A stretch of 64,000 nucleotides of DNA, taken from the NCBI RefSeq assembly GCF_041740695.1, contig NZ_JBGSLK010000113.1:62001-126000 (forward strand), in the 5' to 3' direction. Under the pieces are notes generated by a model. The model was not told the DNA's origin and did not search any database. It was given only the letters and a program-made list of their open reading frames with translations. The position numbers were made by a program, and so were the translations under genes. Positions 41,986 through 50,777 of the stretch are shown here, in pieces. The DNA is from Haliscomenobacter sp041740695. GTDB taxonomy: Bacteria > Bacteroidota > Bacteroidia > Chitinophagales > Saprospiraceae. Each line of letters opens with the position of its first letter. Position 1 is the stretch's first letter.

Positions 41986-42672
41986 ATGAGAATCCTGTCT
42001 GTTTTATTTTTTGCGACCCTGCTACTGTCTACTAAAGCAGATGTTGCATTCAACAAAGGCAAAGTTGTCGGCAAAATCACCATTCCTGAAAATGTACCAC
42101 TGCTCAAACGGGGCAGCAACCAAAAGTACTGCGAAGAAGAACCTCTCAGTGCCCGCAAAAAACAAATTGATCAAGAAAATCATCCCAATCGGCACATCGT
42201 AGTCAGTTTTCACCCTACTGATTTTACCCCTGAATTAAAACCTTCTGCCAATGCCATTATGAATCAGATGGAAAAAACCTTTGTGCCCAAAGTATTGCCC
42301 ATTACCAAAGGCAGTTCAGTAGCGTTTTTGAACAGTGATACCGAAGTACACAACATCTTCAGCATGACCCCTCGGGCGACGTTCAACATCGGTCGGAGGC
42401 AACCCGGGAAATCGGTGCCTCAATTGATCGAAAAAGCAGGGGTAGTTGATCTCAAATGCGACATCCATTGCGGCATGAATGCCTCCATTTTAAGCCTGGA
42501 CACCCCCTATTTCACCAAAGCCAATACCAGTGGCAACTACGAAGTAGATGGTCTGCCCGACGGCAATTACCGCGTACAGGTTTACCATTTTAGTTTGGGT
42601 GTGGTAGAAGACAACATTAGTATTAAAGGTGGTGGTGTGATTACAAAAAACCTTGCACTGGTCAAACCTTAA
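41986..42672 (+). CDS. Secreted cupredoxin-like protein (methylamine-utilisation-like)
   Basis: 228 residues. Signal peptide MRILSVLFFATLLLSTKA. A cupredoxin domain at about 75-170 with type 1 copper ligands in the expected order: His122 (TEVHNIFSM), Cys158, His161 and Met164 (CDIHCGM, C-x2-H-x2-M). The C-terminal part TSGNYEVDGLPDGNYRVQVYH is a carboxypeptidase-regulatory-like sandwich. This matches plastocyanin-like proteins annotated as methylamine-utilisation-like, although no methylamine dehydrogenase is here. Periplasmic or outer-membrane electron carrier or copper carrier is plausible. It heads a four-gene operon; the next gene starts 9 nt later. Confidence 0.85.
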   Translation: MRILSVLFFATLLLSTKADVAFNKGKVVGKITIPENVPLLKRGSNQKYCEEEPLSARKKQIDQENHPNRHIVVSFHPTDFTPELKPSANAIMNQMEKTFVPKVLPITKGSSVAFLNSDTEVHNIFSMTPRATFNIGRRQPGKSVPQLIEKAGVVDLKCDIHCGMNASILSLDTPYFTKANTSGNYEVDGLPDGNYRVQVYHFSLGVVEDNISIKGGGVITKNLALVKP

Positions 42673-42681
42673 ACGGTAAGT

Positions 42682-43857
42682 ATGAAACGCACGATTACCT
42701 TTGTTTTTTTGCTCCTATTTACCCTCGTAAAACTATCCGCACAGGAGAAACCCCAAATTGAGATCAATGGGACTGCTGACCTGGAGTACCTGCAAGGTGG
42801 CCAGAGTTCCCATTATTACCTCAATGGAGTGCACAAAGACCTCCAAAGCGGGGCGGTACGACCTTTGGAATTGAACCTCTTGTCCAAAATCCGTTTTAAT
42901 CCCCAATGGAGTGCCAACTTTCGCCTGCAAATGGAACGCGACGAAGGGCTCAAATTCAATCAAGTCCGCTTGGCACAAGCCAATGTACAATGGGCACCCA
43001 AAGAAAGCCCTTGGTTGTTCACCGTCGGGCGCTTTGTTTCACCCTTTGGTTTGTTTGCCAATCAGCAGCTTTCCACCGCGCGCACTTTTGTAGATGTTCC
43101 CTTGGCTTATGGGTATTTTATCAATATTTCAGAACAATTGGGGCAGGTAGACCGACTTGGCAACGGCACCCAAATCCCCATCAATGGCCGCAATGAATGG
43201 GGCATGCCCCTCCAATACTACAACGGCTATTCCAACGGCCTTAAAGCGCGCTGGAACCTCAAACCTGGGAAAACCTCGCTTGAATTCGCATTGACTACCG
43301 CATCCCCCAACCTGCCACGGAATTTCAATTTTAATCCCCTGAACTACGGCGCAATGGCTCGCCTTAAGTTGCAACCGAAATATTTTTGGAAACAAGGTTT
43401 TTCGGCTAGCTTCGGTAAATTTTTACAAAATCACCCTTTGAATGACCGACTAAATGATCGAAGCGGCTATCGACAAGCTCTAATAGGCACCGATTTTGTG
43501 CTCGGAACCGGGCATTTTGAGTGGTCGGGTGAATTGACGGCTGGTTTTTATCGAGTACCCAAGTATAACCCATTGAGCGAACGATATATTCAAAATCAAA
43601 ACTTTAATGCTTTTTCCGCCTGGCTGGACACCAAATATGAATTTCCCTTTTTGGTAGGCACCTATGCAGCTTGGCGAATAGAAACGCTACAATTTTCGAA
43701 TGATTGGGATCAGGGCGTGTTACGCAATTCCTTGGTAATAGGGGCTAAAATCAAAGATTTTATCCTCTTACGCAGCGCCTATTGCTTTCAATCCGTTCAA
43801 AATAGCAACCAAACGGGCTTTAATGCCTGGCGAACCACTTTGACTTTATATTTTTAA
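42682..43857 (+). CDS. Porin-like outer-membrane beta-barrel protein
   Basis: 391 residues. Signal peptide MKRTITFVFLLLFTLVKLSAQ, then amphipathic strands throughout: INGTADLEYLQGG, LLSKIRFNPQWSANFRLQM, WLFTVGRFVSPFGLF, LKARWNLKPGKTSLEFAL and the terminal TGFNAWRTTLTLYF ending in Phe, the usual barrel end. The GRFVSPFG segment resembles phosphate-selective-porin-like proteins. Solute unknown. Between the cupredoxin and kinase genes (9 and 4 nt gaps), which suggests the operon senses or handles a solute crossing this porin. Confidence 0.82.
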   Translation: MKRTITFVFLLLFTLVKLSAQEKPQIEINGTADLEYLQGGQSSHYYLNGVHKDLQSGAVRPLELNLLSKIRFNPQWSANFRLQMERDEGLKFNQVRLAQANVQWAPKESPWLFTVGRFVSPFGLFANQQLSTARTFVDVPLAYGYFINISEQLGQVDRLGNGTQIPINGRNEWGMPLQYYNGYSNGLKARWNLKPGKTSLEFALTTASPNLPRNFNFNPLNYGAMARLKLQPKYFWKQGFSASFGKFLQNHPLNDRLNDRSGYRQALIGTDFVLGTGHFEWSGELTAGFYRVPKYNPLSERYIQNQNFNAFSAWLDTKYEFPFLVGTYAAWRIETLQFSNDWDQGVLRNSLVIGAKIKDFILLRSAYCFQSVQNSNQTGFNAWRTTLTLYF

Positions 43858-43861
43858 TCAA

Positions 43862-46144
43862 ATGATGCGACCAGAAGCCCGGATAAAAATGCCGCTTTTT
43901 GCACTGCTTCTGGCGGTTTTGCCCAACCTATGTCCTGCGCTTGCCCTGTCTACACCTGAACTCATTAAAAAAGCCCAAGCCCACCTGGATCAGGATCAGC
44001 CCGATTCCGCGCAATGGTTTTTTAATAAAGCCATTCAGCAAGCAAAACTAAAGCGACAGCACCAGTTGCAGCTCGATGCAGGACTTGGTTTGGCTGAGTC
44101 CTGCTTTTACATCGGGGATTACGCCCGAACCAAAGATCAACTGGAAATCTGTGCAAACTTGGCTCAATCCCGTGCCGACCGCCCTCATTTGCTCCTGGCC
44201 TGGTTGAAACATGCAGAGGTCCATTTTATTGAAGGCAGTTGGCCAGAGGCCGAAGCACTATTGGCTAAATTGGAAAAAAAGGCGAACCCCGCCCAGGATC
44301 AGGCCGTTCTTGCCCGCGCCTACAACTTGTGGGCAAAAGTATACAGTCAGCAAGGCCAATTGAATCAAGCCAATTTTTATCTAAAAAAAGGAAAAAACCT
44401 CGCCCAGCAATTGCCCGACAAAACCCTGGTGATTGAATTGCTCACTCAATTGGCAACCAATTATAAAAACCAGGATGGAGCCCTCGTTCAGGCACAGCTT
44501 TACCTGGAAGAACTGATTGCCCTGCGCGCTAAAACCCAGGATCAACGCAATTTGATCGGCGACCACCAGGAGTTGGCGGAATTGTTGCAACAAACCGGTG
44601 ATTACCCCACAGCTCAAGCTCATCGACTCAAGGCTTTAAAATTGGCGGAGTCAATTCAAGATTCCTTGCAGCAAATGGAATTGTTGTATAGCCTTGGCCT
44701 GGCTTACCGCCAGCAAAATCAAATCCAAAGTTCCAATGCCTATCTCAACCGAAGTTTGAAGCTGGCCTTGATGAAAAACAACACCTTCAAAGCGGCGGAA
44801 ATTCAACGTAGTTTGGGGGACAATCAAGCTCAAGTTGGTAATCCAGCTCAAGCACAAAAATGGTATCAAAAAGCGCGGCATGGCTTCTCCAGTATCGGCA
44901 ACGACCTGGAAATTGGCCGCACCTTGGTTTTATTTCAACAGGTGGATTCCTCCCGTAAAGCACTGAGCTATTTTGGCAAAGCACTACAATCCAAAATTAG
45001 CAACGGGGAAATCCTGGGTGAAGTAGAGACTCGTTTGGACATGGCCAGGATCCAAATTGACCTGAAGGATGCCGCCGGAGCACTACGCAGTTTACAGCCC
45101 AGTGTAACACTCGCCCAAACTGCGGGCAGCCGCGAACACTTGTTGGCCATATGGGACAATCTGGCCCGGGCCCATGCCCTGCAAGGCAATTTTAATGCCG
45201 CCTATTCCTTTGCCGAGCGCCACCAACACTTAAAAGATTCCATTTTCAACCTGGAGCAATCCCGCATCATCAGCGAAATGAATGCTCGTTTCGACAATGT
45301 GGCCTTGCGGGACAGTTTACAACAAACCGAAATAGCCCGCAATCGGGCGGAGTTGCGCCAGAAAAACCTGCTCAATTACCTTTTGGGTGGCGCACTGTTG
45401 GCAGGCGCGTTTATTGCTTTTTTGTTGTTTCGAAACTACCGTTCAGGGGTGGAACAACGGGTTCAAGCGGAGCGCATGGCTGCCCTAGAGAAACAAAGAG
45501 AGGCCGAGCAATTGCGCTCCATGATCAATGGGGAAGAGCAAGAACGCAAGCGAATAGCCCAGGAGTTGCACGATGGATTGGGGACTTTATTGGCTACTGT
45601 GAAGTTGCAATTCAATGCGGTGCAAAATGAAAGACCAGACATCGACACCGTCAAATCCTACCAAAAAGCAGACAGCCTACTGGATGAAGCCTGCACGGAG
45701 GTACGCAAAATTTCGTACAACTTGATGCCAGCTATTTTACAGCAATACGGGCTGGAATACGCTTTACAAGATTTATGCGAAGGCATCAATCGATCTGGAC
45801 GACTCGAAGTTAGTTTTATTCCTTTCGGGCTGGATTATACTTTTGATGATCAAACGGCGATATCGGTTTACCGGATCGTGCAGGAGTTGGTTAAAAACAC
45901 CTTAAGACATGCCGAAGCCAGTGAATTGATTGTACAACTCAGCGTTGAAGATGATGCCTTAAACATCGTAGTTGAAGACAATGGTCAGGGCTTTGATCCT
46001 GCTGAAAAATTGCAAAACCCCGGGATTGGGTTACAAAGCATCCAGTCCCGCTTAGCTTTATTGGATGGTAAAATGGAGGTGGAATCCTCTGCTCAGGCTG
46101 GTGCAACTTTTACCATCGATATCCCATTAACACCTAAAAACTAG
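43862..46144 (+). CDS. TPR-containing sensor histidine kinase
   Basis: 760 residues. A signal/anchor at about 8-30, then TPR repeats over about 35-460 (AQAHLDQDQPDSAQWFFNKA, GDYPTAQAHRLKALKLAE, QVGNPAQAQKWYQKARHG), a coiled coil, a membrane segment LLNYLLGGALLAGAFIAFLL near 503-523, and a HisKA_3 kinase: EERKRIAQELHDGLGTLLA-like H-box with the phospho-His near 569, and ATPase motifs VYRIVQELVKNTLRHAEA, VVEDNGQGFDP and GIGLQSIQSRLALLDG. The TPR region is probably outside the inner membrane and the kinase inside. It would phosphorylate the regulator encoded 1 nt later. Confidence 0.9.
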   Translation: MMRPEARIKMPLFALLLAVLPNLCPALALSTPELIKKAQAHLDQDQPDSAQWFFNKAIQQAKLKRQHQLQLDAGLGLAESCFYIGDYARTKDQLEICANLAQSRADRPHLLLAWLKHAEVHFIEGSWPEAEALLAKLEKKANPAQDQAVLARAYNLWAKVYSQQGQLNQANFYLKKGKNLAQQLPDKTLVIELLTQLATNYKNQDGALVQAQLYLEELIALRAKTQDQRNLIGDHQELAELLQQTGDYPTAQAHRLKALKLAESIQDSLQQMELLYSLGLAYRQQNQIQSSNAYLNRSLKLALMKNNTFKAAEIQRSLGDNQAQVGNPAQAQKWYQKARHGFSSIGNDLEIGRTLVLFQQVDSSRKALSYFGKALQSKISNGEILGEVETRLDMARIQIDLKDAAGALRSLQPSVTLAQTAGSREHLLAIWDNLARAHALQGNFNAAYSFAERHQHLKDSIFNLEQSRIISEMNARFDNVALRDSLQQTEIARNRAELRQKNLLNYLLGGALLAGAFIAFLLFRNYRSGVEQRVQAERMAALEKQREAEQLRSMINGEEQERKRIAQELHDGLGTLLATVKLQFNAVQNERPDIDTVKSYQKADSLLDEACTEVRKISYNLMPAILQQYGLEYALQDLCEGINRSGRLEVSFIPFGLDYTFDDQTAISVYRIVQELVKNTLRHAEASELIVQLSVEDDALNIVVEDNGQGFDPAEKLQNPGIGLQSIQSRLALLDGKMEVESSAQAGATFTIDIPLTPKN

Positions 46145-46145
46145 T

Positions 46146-46811
46146 ATGGACACACCAAACACCATTAAACTCCTCGTAGTAGATGATCATCAGGTGCTGA
46201 TTGATGGCATCATGGCGCTGCTGGAGAAAGCTGAAGGCATCCGCATCGTTCACCAGGCCCTAAATGGCAAAGGTGCTCTGGAGGCCCTGGAAAAGCACCA
46301 CACGGAGATCGACCTCATTTTGCTGGACATCAACATGCCGGATATGAATGGTTTTGAAGTTTGTCTGGAAATCAAAAAACGTTTTCCGGATAAAAAAGTG
46401 CTCAGCCTGACCATGCACAGCGAAGCGGGCTTCATCACCAAGATGGTCAAAGCGGGTGCAGATGGCTATGTGCTGAAAAATGCGGGTAAGGACGAGCTCG
46501 TCACTGCCATTCAAAGCATTCAACAAGGGGAAAAATACTTCAGCAAAGCCGTCACCAATAGCCTTCTGGAAGGGATGCAGGCCAAAAAAACTTCTCGCTC
46601 ACAGTACATCCCCAAAATTACCCGCCGAGAAAAGGAGATCCTGCGCTTGATCATCGACGAGTGCAATACCGATGAGATTGCCGCGAAGTTGTTCATCAGC
46701 GACACCACGGTGATTTCACACCGGAAGAGTTTGTTGCGCAAGTTGAATGTAAAGAATACGGCGGGGCTGGTGAGAGTGGCGTATGAGTTTAATTTGTTGG
46801 CGGAGGATTAA
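46146..46811 (+). CDS. NarL/LuxR-type response regulator
   Basis: 221 residues. Receiver domain 1-125: LLVVDDHQVLIDGIMALLE with the acid pocket, LILLDINMPDMNGFEVCLE with the phospho-Asp near 60 and TMHSEAGF, KAGADGYVLKNAGKDELVTA with the conserved Lys. LuxR-type helix-turn-helix near 155-220: ITRREKEILRLIIDECNTDE and ISDTTVISHRKSLLRKLNVK. It partners with the kinase encoded just upstream. Its stop overlaps the convergent AraC-type gene by 4 nt. Confidence 0.93.
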   Translation: MDTPNTIKLLVVDDHQVLIDGIMALLEKAEGIRIVHQALNGKGALEALEKHHTEIDLILLDINMPDMNGFEVCLEIKKRFPDKKVLSLTMHSEAGFITKMVKAGADGYVLKNAGKDELVTAIQSIQQGEKYFSKAVTNSLLEGMQAKKTSRSQYIPKITRREKEILRLIIDECNTDEIAAKLFISDTTVISHRKSLLRKLNVKNTAGLVRVAYEFNLLAED

Positions 46812-47884
46812 CAGTTGAGCATCTGCTTCCTAAACTCCGACGGCGTGCACCCCACCACCTTCTTAAACGCTCCATTAAACACCGACAAGGTATTGAACCC
46901 ACTTTCAAATGCCAATGCTGCGATCTTTAACTGGGCATATTGGGGATCGAGCAACAACTGACAAGCATACTCCACCCGAAAACGGTTGAGCCAGTCAGGG
47001 AAGTTGCAACCTTCATAGGTATTGATGTAGTGTGAAAGGGCGTGTGAACTGCTGCCTATTTGTTGAGCCAGTTTATCCAGACTCAGTTCCGAGTCGCGAA
47101 AACCCTGCTCTTCCTCCATCAATCTTTGCAATTGCACTTTGAGTTGAGAAATTTGCTCGGGTTTAATGGCTGAGGGTTTGCCTTTTTCCCATACCTGAGT
47201 TTTTTGGAGCAACGTATAATTTTTGATAAAATAAGCCAGAATCAGGTAAACAATAATGGTGTAAAACAAGGGGCAAAAAATCACACAAAGGACCTTGGCA
47301 TTGTTGAAGCTGTAGCCCAAAATCAAGATGCCCATGAACAACAACAAGCCGGACAACCATTCCTGTATTTTTTGTACACTCCATCCTTGTGCCTTTTTTT
47401 CGACCAACCTTAGCTTCGACCATCGGTAGGCATACACCAGATACAGAATCCAGTGCAACAAAGTCAGCTGATTGGTCATAAACCAGCCGTTTTTAAAAGG
47501 CTCAAAAAAGGTGCCCAATGGGAGGACTGTTCGGGCCAACAAAGCCAGGGCACCTAGGCAAATTGCGGGCAAAAAATGCTTCTGCCAAAAGAAAGTGGGA
47601 AGTGGAGCCCTAAAAACACTGTACACATAAGCCAAAAAACAAGGTCCCAACGCCAAATTGAGCACCAAACCCACATCAACTACATACCACTCAGCGCTGC
47701 GGTAAAAATAGGATATGGTAGTAATGGCAAAGCGCAAACTCAACAAAAGCATGAAGTAGCCGAGGTACTGATTCGTGGTTTGAGCCTCCCCTTGCCCCTT
47801 GCGCAAGAGATACAAGCCAAACAAAATCCCATTGGCGATGCCCAAACCGCTCAATGCCGCAAATAAACTGTCGAATTGATACAT
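46808..47884 (-). CDS. AraC family regulator with N-terminal membrane domain
   Basis: 358 residues from the ATG at 47884 (MYQFDSLFAALSGLGIANG), directly before the first membrane segment; a start at 47998 would overlap the divergent gene and adds an uncharged extension. Residues 1-235 have about seven membrane segments (FDSLFAALSGLGIANGILFG, LSGLLLFMGILILGYSF, YTIIVYLILAYFI). The C-terminal AraC domain holds LSLDKLAQQIGSSSHALSHYI and FPDWLNRFRVEYACQLLLD, then IAALAFESGFNTLSVFNGAFKKVVG. Such membrane AraC proteins are common in Bacteroidota; the signal is unknown. Confidence 0.88.
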   Translation of the reverse strand: MYQFDSLFAALSGLGIANGILFGLYLLRKGQGEAQTTNQYLGYFMLLLSLRFAITTISYFYRSAEWYVVDVGLVLNLALGPCFLAYVYSVFRAPLPTFFWQKHFLPAICLGALALLARTVLPLGTFFEPFKNGWFMTNQLTLLHWILYLVYAYRWSKLRLVEKKAQGWSVQKIQEWLSGLLLFMGILILGYSFNNAKVLCVIFCPLFYTIIVYLILAYFIKNYTLLQKTQVWEKGKPSAIKPEQISQLKVQLQRLMEEEQGFRDSELSLDKLAQQIGSSSHALSHYINTYEGCNFPDWLNRFRVEYACQLLLDPQYAQLKIAALAFESGFNTLSVFNGAFKKVVGCTPSEFRKQMLNC

Positions 47885-47984
47885 AGTTGTACTGATGGAT
47901 TTATAAATCAGGTAGACAGGGTCAAAAACGAGCTGCATTTTTGCACCTAAAAAGCTCAAACAAGCTCCAAAACGATCAATCACC

Positions 47985-48899
47985 ATGCAAAAGTACACGC
48001 TTTTTACTACACGTTTTTTAACTGTATGTATCCTCTTTTTGGCTTTTCAGCTTCATCTGCACGCTCAAACTGCTGCAATTTTCGCACCAGGCATCCTCTC
48101 CGATGGGCAAGTTTTTGGTTTAACCCTTTCTCCCGACGGGCAAACTGCGGTTTTTGTAAAAGCTTACGGTGGCCGGGATAGTTTGCATCTTCTTACTTCA
48201 TCTCTGATGAATGGAAACTGGACCAAACCCATAGTTGCGCCCTTTTCTACCCGAGGTACCAGTTGGAAAGACATCGATCCGGCCTTTTCACCGGATGGAA
48301 AACTGTTGCTTTTTAACTCGACCCGGCCTCTAAGTATGGGTCCTGCTAAGGAAGATTTTGACATTTGGGGCGTAAAACGCGATGGCAACAGCTGGGGTGA
48401 GCCCTTCCACCTCGGGGCCGCCATCAACACCGATAGCTCCGATATTTATGCGACCATTGCCAAATCCGGGAACATCTATTTTTCCTCCAATCGGGCAGGT
48501 GGCCAAGGTAAACTCGACTTGTATGTGAGCGAATACCAGAATGGCGTTTATCAAAGCCCCAAAAACCTGGGAGCCCTGCTCAATACCGAAAACCACGACA
48601 GCAACCCTTTCATTTCGCCCAAGGAAGATTACATCATTTTTTGGGGACGAGAGTCCAGCGGGTATGGTGATTCAGATTTGTACATCAGTTTTAAACAAAA
48701 AGGCAACTGGACCAAGCCTCTTAATCTTGGCCCCAACATCAATTCCAAACAAGGCGATTTTTGCCCTTTTATGCAGCCCAAGGGCAAAAAACTGTATTTC
48801 AGTCGAACAGAAGAAAAGGATGGCAAAAGGATCGAGGATTTGTATTCCATTGATTTTTCGCCAAAGGAATGGAACAAACTGGCCAAAAATTCAAATTGA
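47985..48899 (+). CDS. Secreted PD40/WD40-like propeller protein
   Basis: 304 residues. Signal peptide MQKYTLFTTRFLTVCILFLA...LHAQ. Propeller repeats of the TolB/PD40 kind: GLTLSPDGQTAVFVKAYGGRD, DPAFSPDGKLLLFNSTRP, GNIYFSSNRAGGQGKLDLYV, ISPKEDYIIFWGRESSGYGD and FMQPKGKKLYFSRTEEKD. No catalytic domain is attached. Probably periplasmic. It starts 101 nt from the divergent AraC gene, which could control it. Confidence 0.82.
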   Translation: MQKYTLFTTRFLTVCILFLAFQLHLHAQTAAIFAPGILSDGQVFGLTLSPDGQTAVFVKAYGGRDSLHLLTSSLMNGNWTKPIVAPFSTRGTSWKDIDPAFSPDGKLLLFNSTRPLSMGPAKEDFDIWGVKRDGNSWGEPFHLGAAINTDSSDIYATIAKSGNIYFSSNRAGGQGKLDLYVSEYQNGVYQSPKNLGALLNTENHDSNPFISPKEDYIIFWGRESSGYGDSDLYISFKQKGNWTKPLNLGPNINSKQGDFCPFMQPKGKKLYFSRTEEKDGKRIEDLYSIDFSPKEWNKLAKNSN

Positions 48900-48921
48900 T
48901 CTTAGGAACGGAGTCTTACTG

Positions 48922-48977
48922 CAAAAGCTGAGGCTAGTGCATTAACTTATGATTTAATTCATTAGCCTCAGCTTTTG
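48922..48977. terminator. Bidirectional 15-bp hairpin between convergent genes
   Basis: CAAAAGCTGAGGCTA and TAGCCTCAGCTTTTG pair perfectly. The right arm covers the stop codon and last codons of the MobA-like gene (48968). Terminator function for both strands is likely although no long T-run follows. Confidence 0.6.
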
Positions 48978-50128
48978 AGTTTCCCCAAGGCCTTCTCCAA
49001 CTCCTCCGGTTTATTCACATTCTCCAAGGCCTCTTCTTTTTCTGCCAGCAATAATTCAATGGGTGCATTGAGCAACACCTTGCGTGGACAAGTATAACCC
49101 TGTGCCATAAACTGCAACAAAACCGGATAGCTCCGCGGCTCCCAAATGGTCACCAGCGGCTCTGGAAACTGGTCAAAAGGGCTGCGGAAAGTAGTCGCCA
49201 CTTTGGAAGGATTCCGCTGCGCTACCAATTGCTCCAAGGTATGCTCATCCAAATGGGGCAAATCACAAGCCACCACCAGCCATGCCGCATCCGGGTGCTC
49301 CCGAAAAGCCGATAAGATTGCGCCATAAGGCCCCAACCCTAAAAAAGTATCTGGTATCGGCGCATAAACCCCTCCAATTTCTTCAACCTGATCGCCCCGA
49401 CAAGAAATAAAGGTACGGCTGCACCACTGACCCAACAGGTCGGCCATGTACTCGCGCTGCGCTTTGCCATGGTAGTTGATCAAACTTTTGTCTTGCCCCA
49501 TTCGGGTGCTGCGCCCGCCCGCAAGTACAAGTCCGTAAAGGGGAGCTTGTTTTTTTTGCAGCTCTTCCAGTAAAAAATCTGCAATTCCCGCTTCATCTTC
49601 CAGTTGGAATACTGGTGGCAAAACGCCTCCCAAATGCTCCAACAAGAAGGAGTAAATGGCCGTTGTATCATCCATCAGCACAATACAGGCGACATCTTTA
49701 AGTCGATCTAGCTTTTTTTGTAGGGAAGCTTCCTTGCGAGGATCAATCAAGACAATCTGCTTTTTGGCCTCAAAATGATTGCCATTGACCAACACAGCAT
49801 CCTGAGCATTGAAGTGCTGGCGGAAAAAGAAGGGATTGAGCGTCCCTTCCTGGTCAAAACGGTGGAAACTGATCTTATCGGTATATTCCTGACGGGCACC
49901 ATGCGCCATGGCACTTTGGGCATCGCGTCCAGCTTCCGTTTCAGCATCTGCACCCGCGTGGTCGGCATCCACGTAACCAAGCTGGTAATCGGATTTCAGG
50001 CGACCAATCAGCGCAAAAGCCAGTTTTTTGATCACTCCACAAGGTGCGCCGATGAAGGCCCATTCCTGACGGGCAAAGTGACCGTAGGTGGGACGGGTAA
50101 TGGCGGCGTGTTTTTGATGGTTTGACAT
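48968..50128 (-). CDS. Two-domain protein: degenerate MobB-like plus MobA-like nucleotidyltransferase
   Basis: 386 residues. The C-terminal half (about 198-386) is MobA-like: GLVLAGGRSTRMGQDKSLI with the G-rich and RMGxDK signature, then GGVYAPIPDTFLGLGPYGAI and WLVVACDLPHLDE. It would transfer GMP to molybdenum cofactor or a related nucleotide to a sugar. The first ~180 residues resemble MobB: GYVDADHAGADAETEAGRD and DAVLVNGNHFEAKKQIVLI align with its conserved parts, but the P-loop region reads WAFIGAPCGVIKKLAFAL, so the GKT motif is lost. No other Moco gene is nearby. Fusion and loss of the loop are seen; the joint role is inference. Confidence 0.75.
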   Translation of the reverse strand: MSNHQKHAAITRPTYGHFARQEWAFIGAPCGVIKKLAFALIGRLKSDYQLGYVDADHAGADAETEAGRDAQSAMAHGARQEYTDKISFHRFDQEGTLNPFFFRQHFNAQDAVLVNGNHFEAKKQIVLIDPRKEASLQKKLDRLKDVACIVLMDDTTAIYSFLLEHLGGVLPPVFQLEDEAGIADFLLEELQKKQAPLYGLVLAGGRSTRMGQDKSLINYHGKAQREYMADLLGQWCSRTFISCRGDQVEEIGGVYAPIPDTFLGLGPYGAILSAFREHPDAAWLVVACDLPHLDEHTLEQLVAQRNPSKVATTFRSPFDQFPEPLVTIWEPRSYPVLLQFMAQGYTCPRKVLLNAPIELLLAEKEEALENVNKPEELEKALGKLKS

Positions 50129-50130
50129 GG

Positions 50131-50553
50131 TTAACCTTTTTGATACTTGGCTTTCAATTCTTCAATCGTTAGAACCAACAAGGGAGGATGTTCATTCGTT
50201 CGATATGGGCGAAAATGACGATCTTCAGAAACAATAATTGCCTGCGCCGCTACCGCACAATCGACAAATTTATTGTCATCAACATCCTCTGCAATTAGGT
50301 CCCATTTAAAATAGATCTCAATGTGTTCAACTCCGGGAAAGGAGATTAGAAAATCAGTAAAATTAGAGGCTACTTCAGGTGTGGTTTTGGCGGCAAGAAT
50401 TTCTTCGTACTCAAACAAGATTTCATTGGATATACATAGACGAAATTCTCCAGTAAGAACTTTGTCAAATATCCAACGATTGGGAGAACGTCGACCAATC
50501 ATCGAAACGATCACATTGGTATCAAGAACGAGTTTCACTCCGCCAGTGCTCAT
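50131..50553 (-). CDS. PIN domain toxin (putative toxin component, PIN family)
   Basis: 140 residues from the ATG at 50553, or 135 from a GTG at 50538 that gives the canonical start VKLVLDTNVIVS. PIN features: LVLDTNVIVS (first Asp), FEYEEIL (Glu), DDNKFVDCAVAAQA (Asp pair) and IIVSEDRHF (last Asp), all acidic residues needed for metal-dependent RNA cleavage. Overlap with the gene at 50522-50728 marks a toxin-antitoxin pair with antitoxin first. Confidence 0.85.
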   Translation of the reverse strand: MSTGGVKLVLDTNVIVSMIGRRSPNRWIFDKVLTGEFRLCISNEILFEYEEILAAKTTPEVASNFTDFLISFPGVEHIEIYFKWDLIAEDVDDNKFVDCAVAAQAIIVSEDRHFRPYRTNEHPPLLVLTIEELKAKYQKG

Positions 50554-50728
50554 ATGCCCAATTTGCGATGTCTATAGGCGTAAATTCTTTTTCTTCGATA
50601 AATGCATCCATTGCAGCACTGGCTTTTTCAGCAAAATACAGGCCAATGAGTTGGCGTATTGCGAGAAGATCTTGTTCATCGACATTGTGTGCATAAAGTT
50701 TGAGCAACTCCAATTGAAGATTACTCAT
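50522..50728 (-). CDS. Probable antitoxin of the PIN pair
   Basis: 68 residues from the ATG at 50728 (MSNLQLELLKLYAHNVDEQD); an in-frame start at 50749 adds seven residues. Mostly helical and acidic: LAIRQLIGLYFAEKASAAMD, EFTPIDIANWAYEHW. It overlaps the PIN toxin start by 32 nt. No DNA-binding motif is obvious, but the length, order and overlap fit an antitoxin, and similar small proteins precede PIN genes in Bacteroidota. Confidence 0.7.
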   Translation of the reverse strand: MSNLQLELLKLYAHNVDEQDLLAIRQLIGLYFAEKASAAMDAFIEEKEFTPIDIANWAYEHWRSETRS

Positions 50729-50777
50729 TGTATGTGGTTCGGCCTGCATGTTGATCCGGTTTTTACAAATATATACC

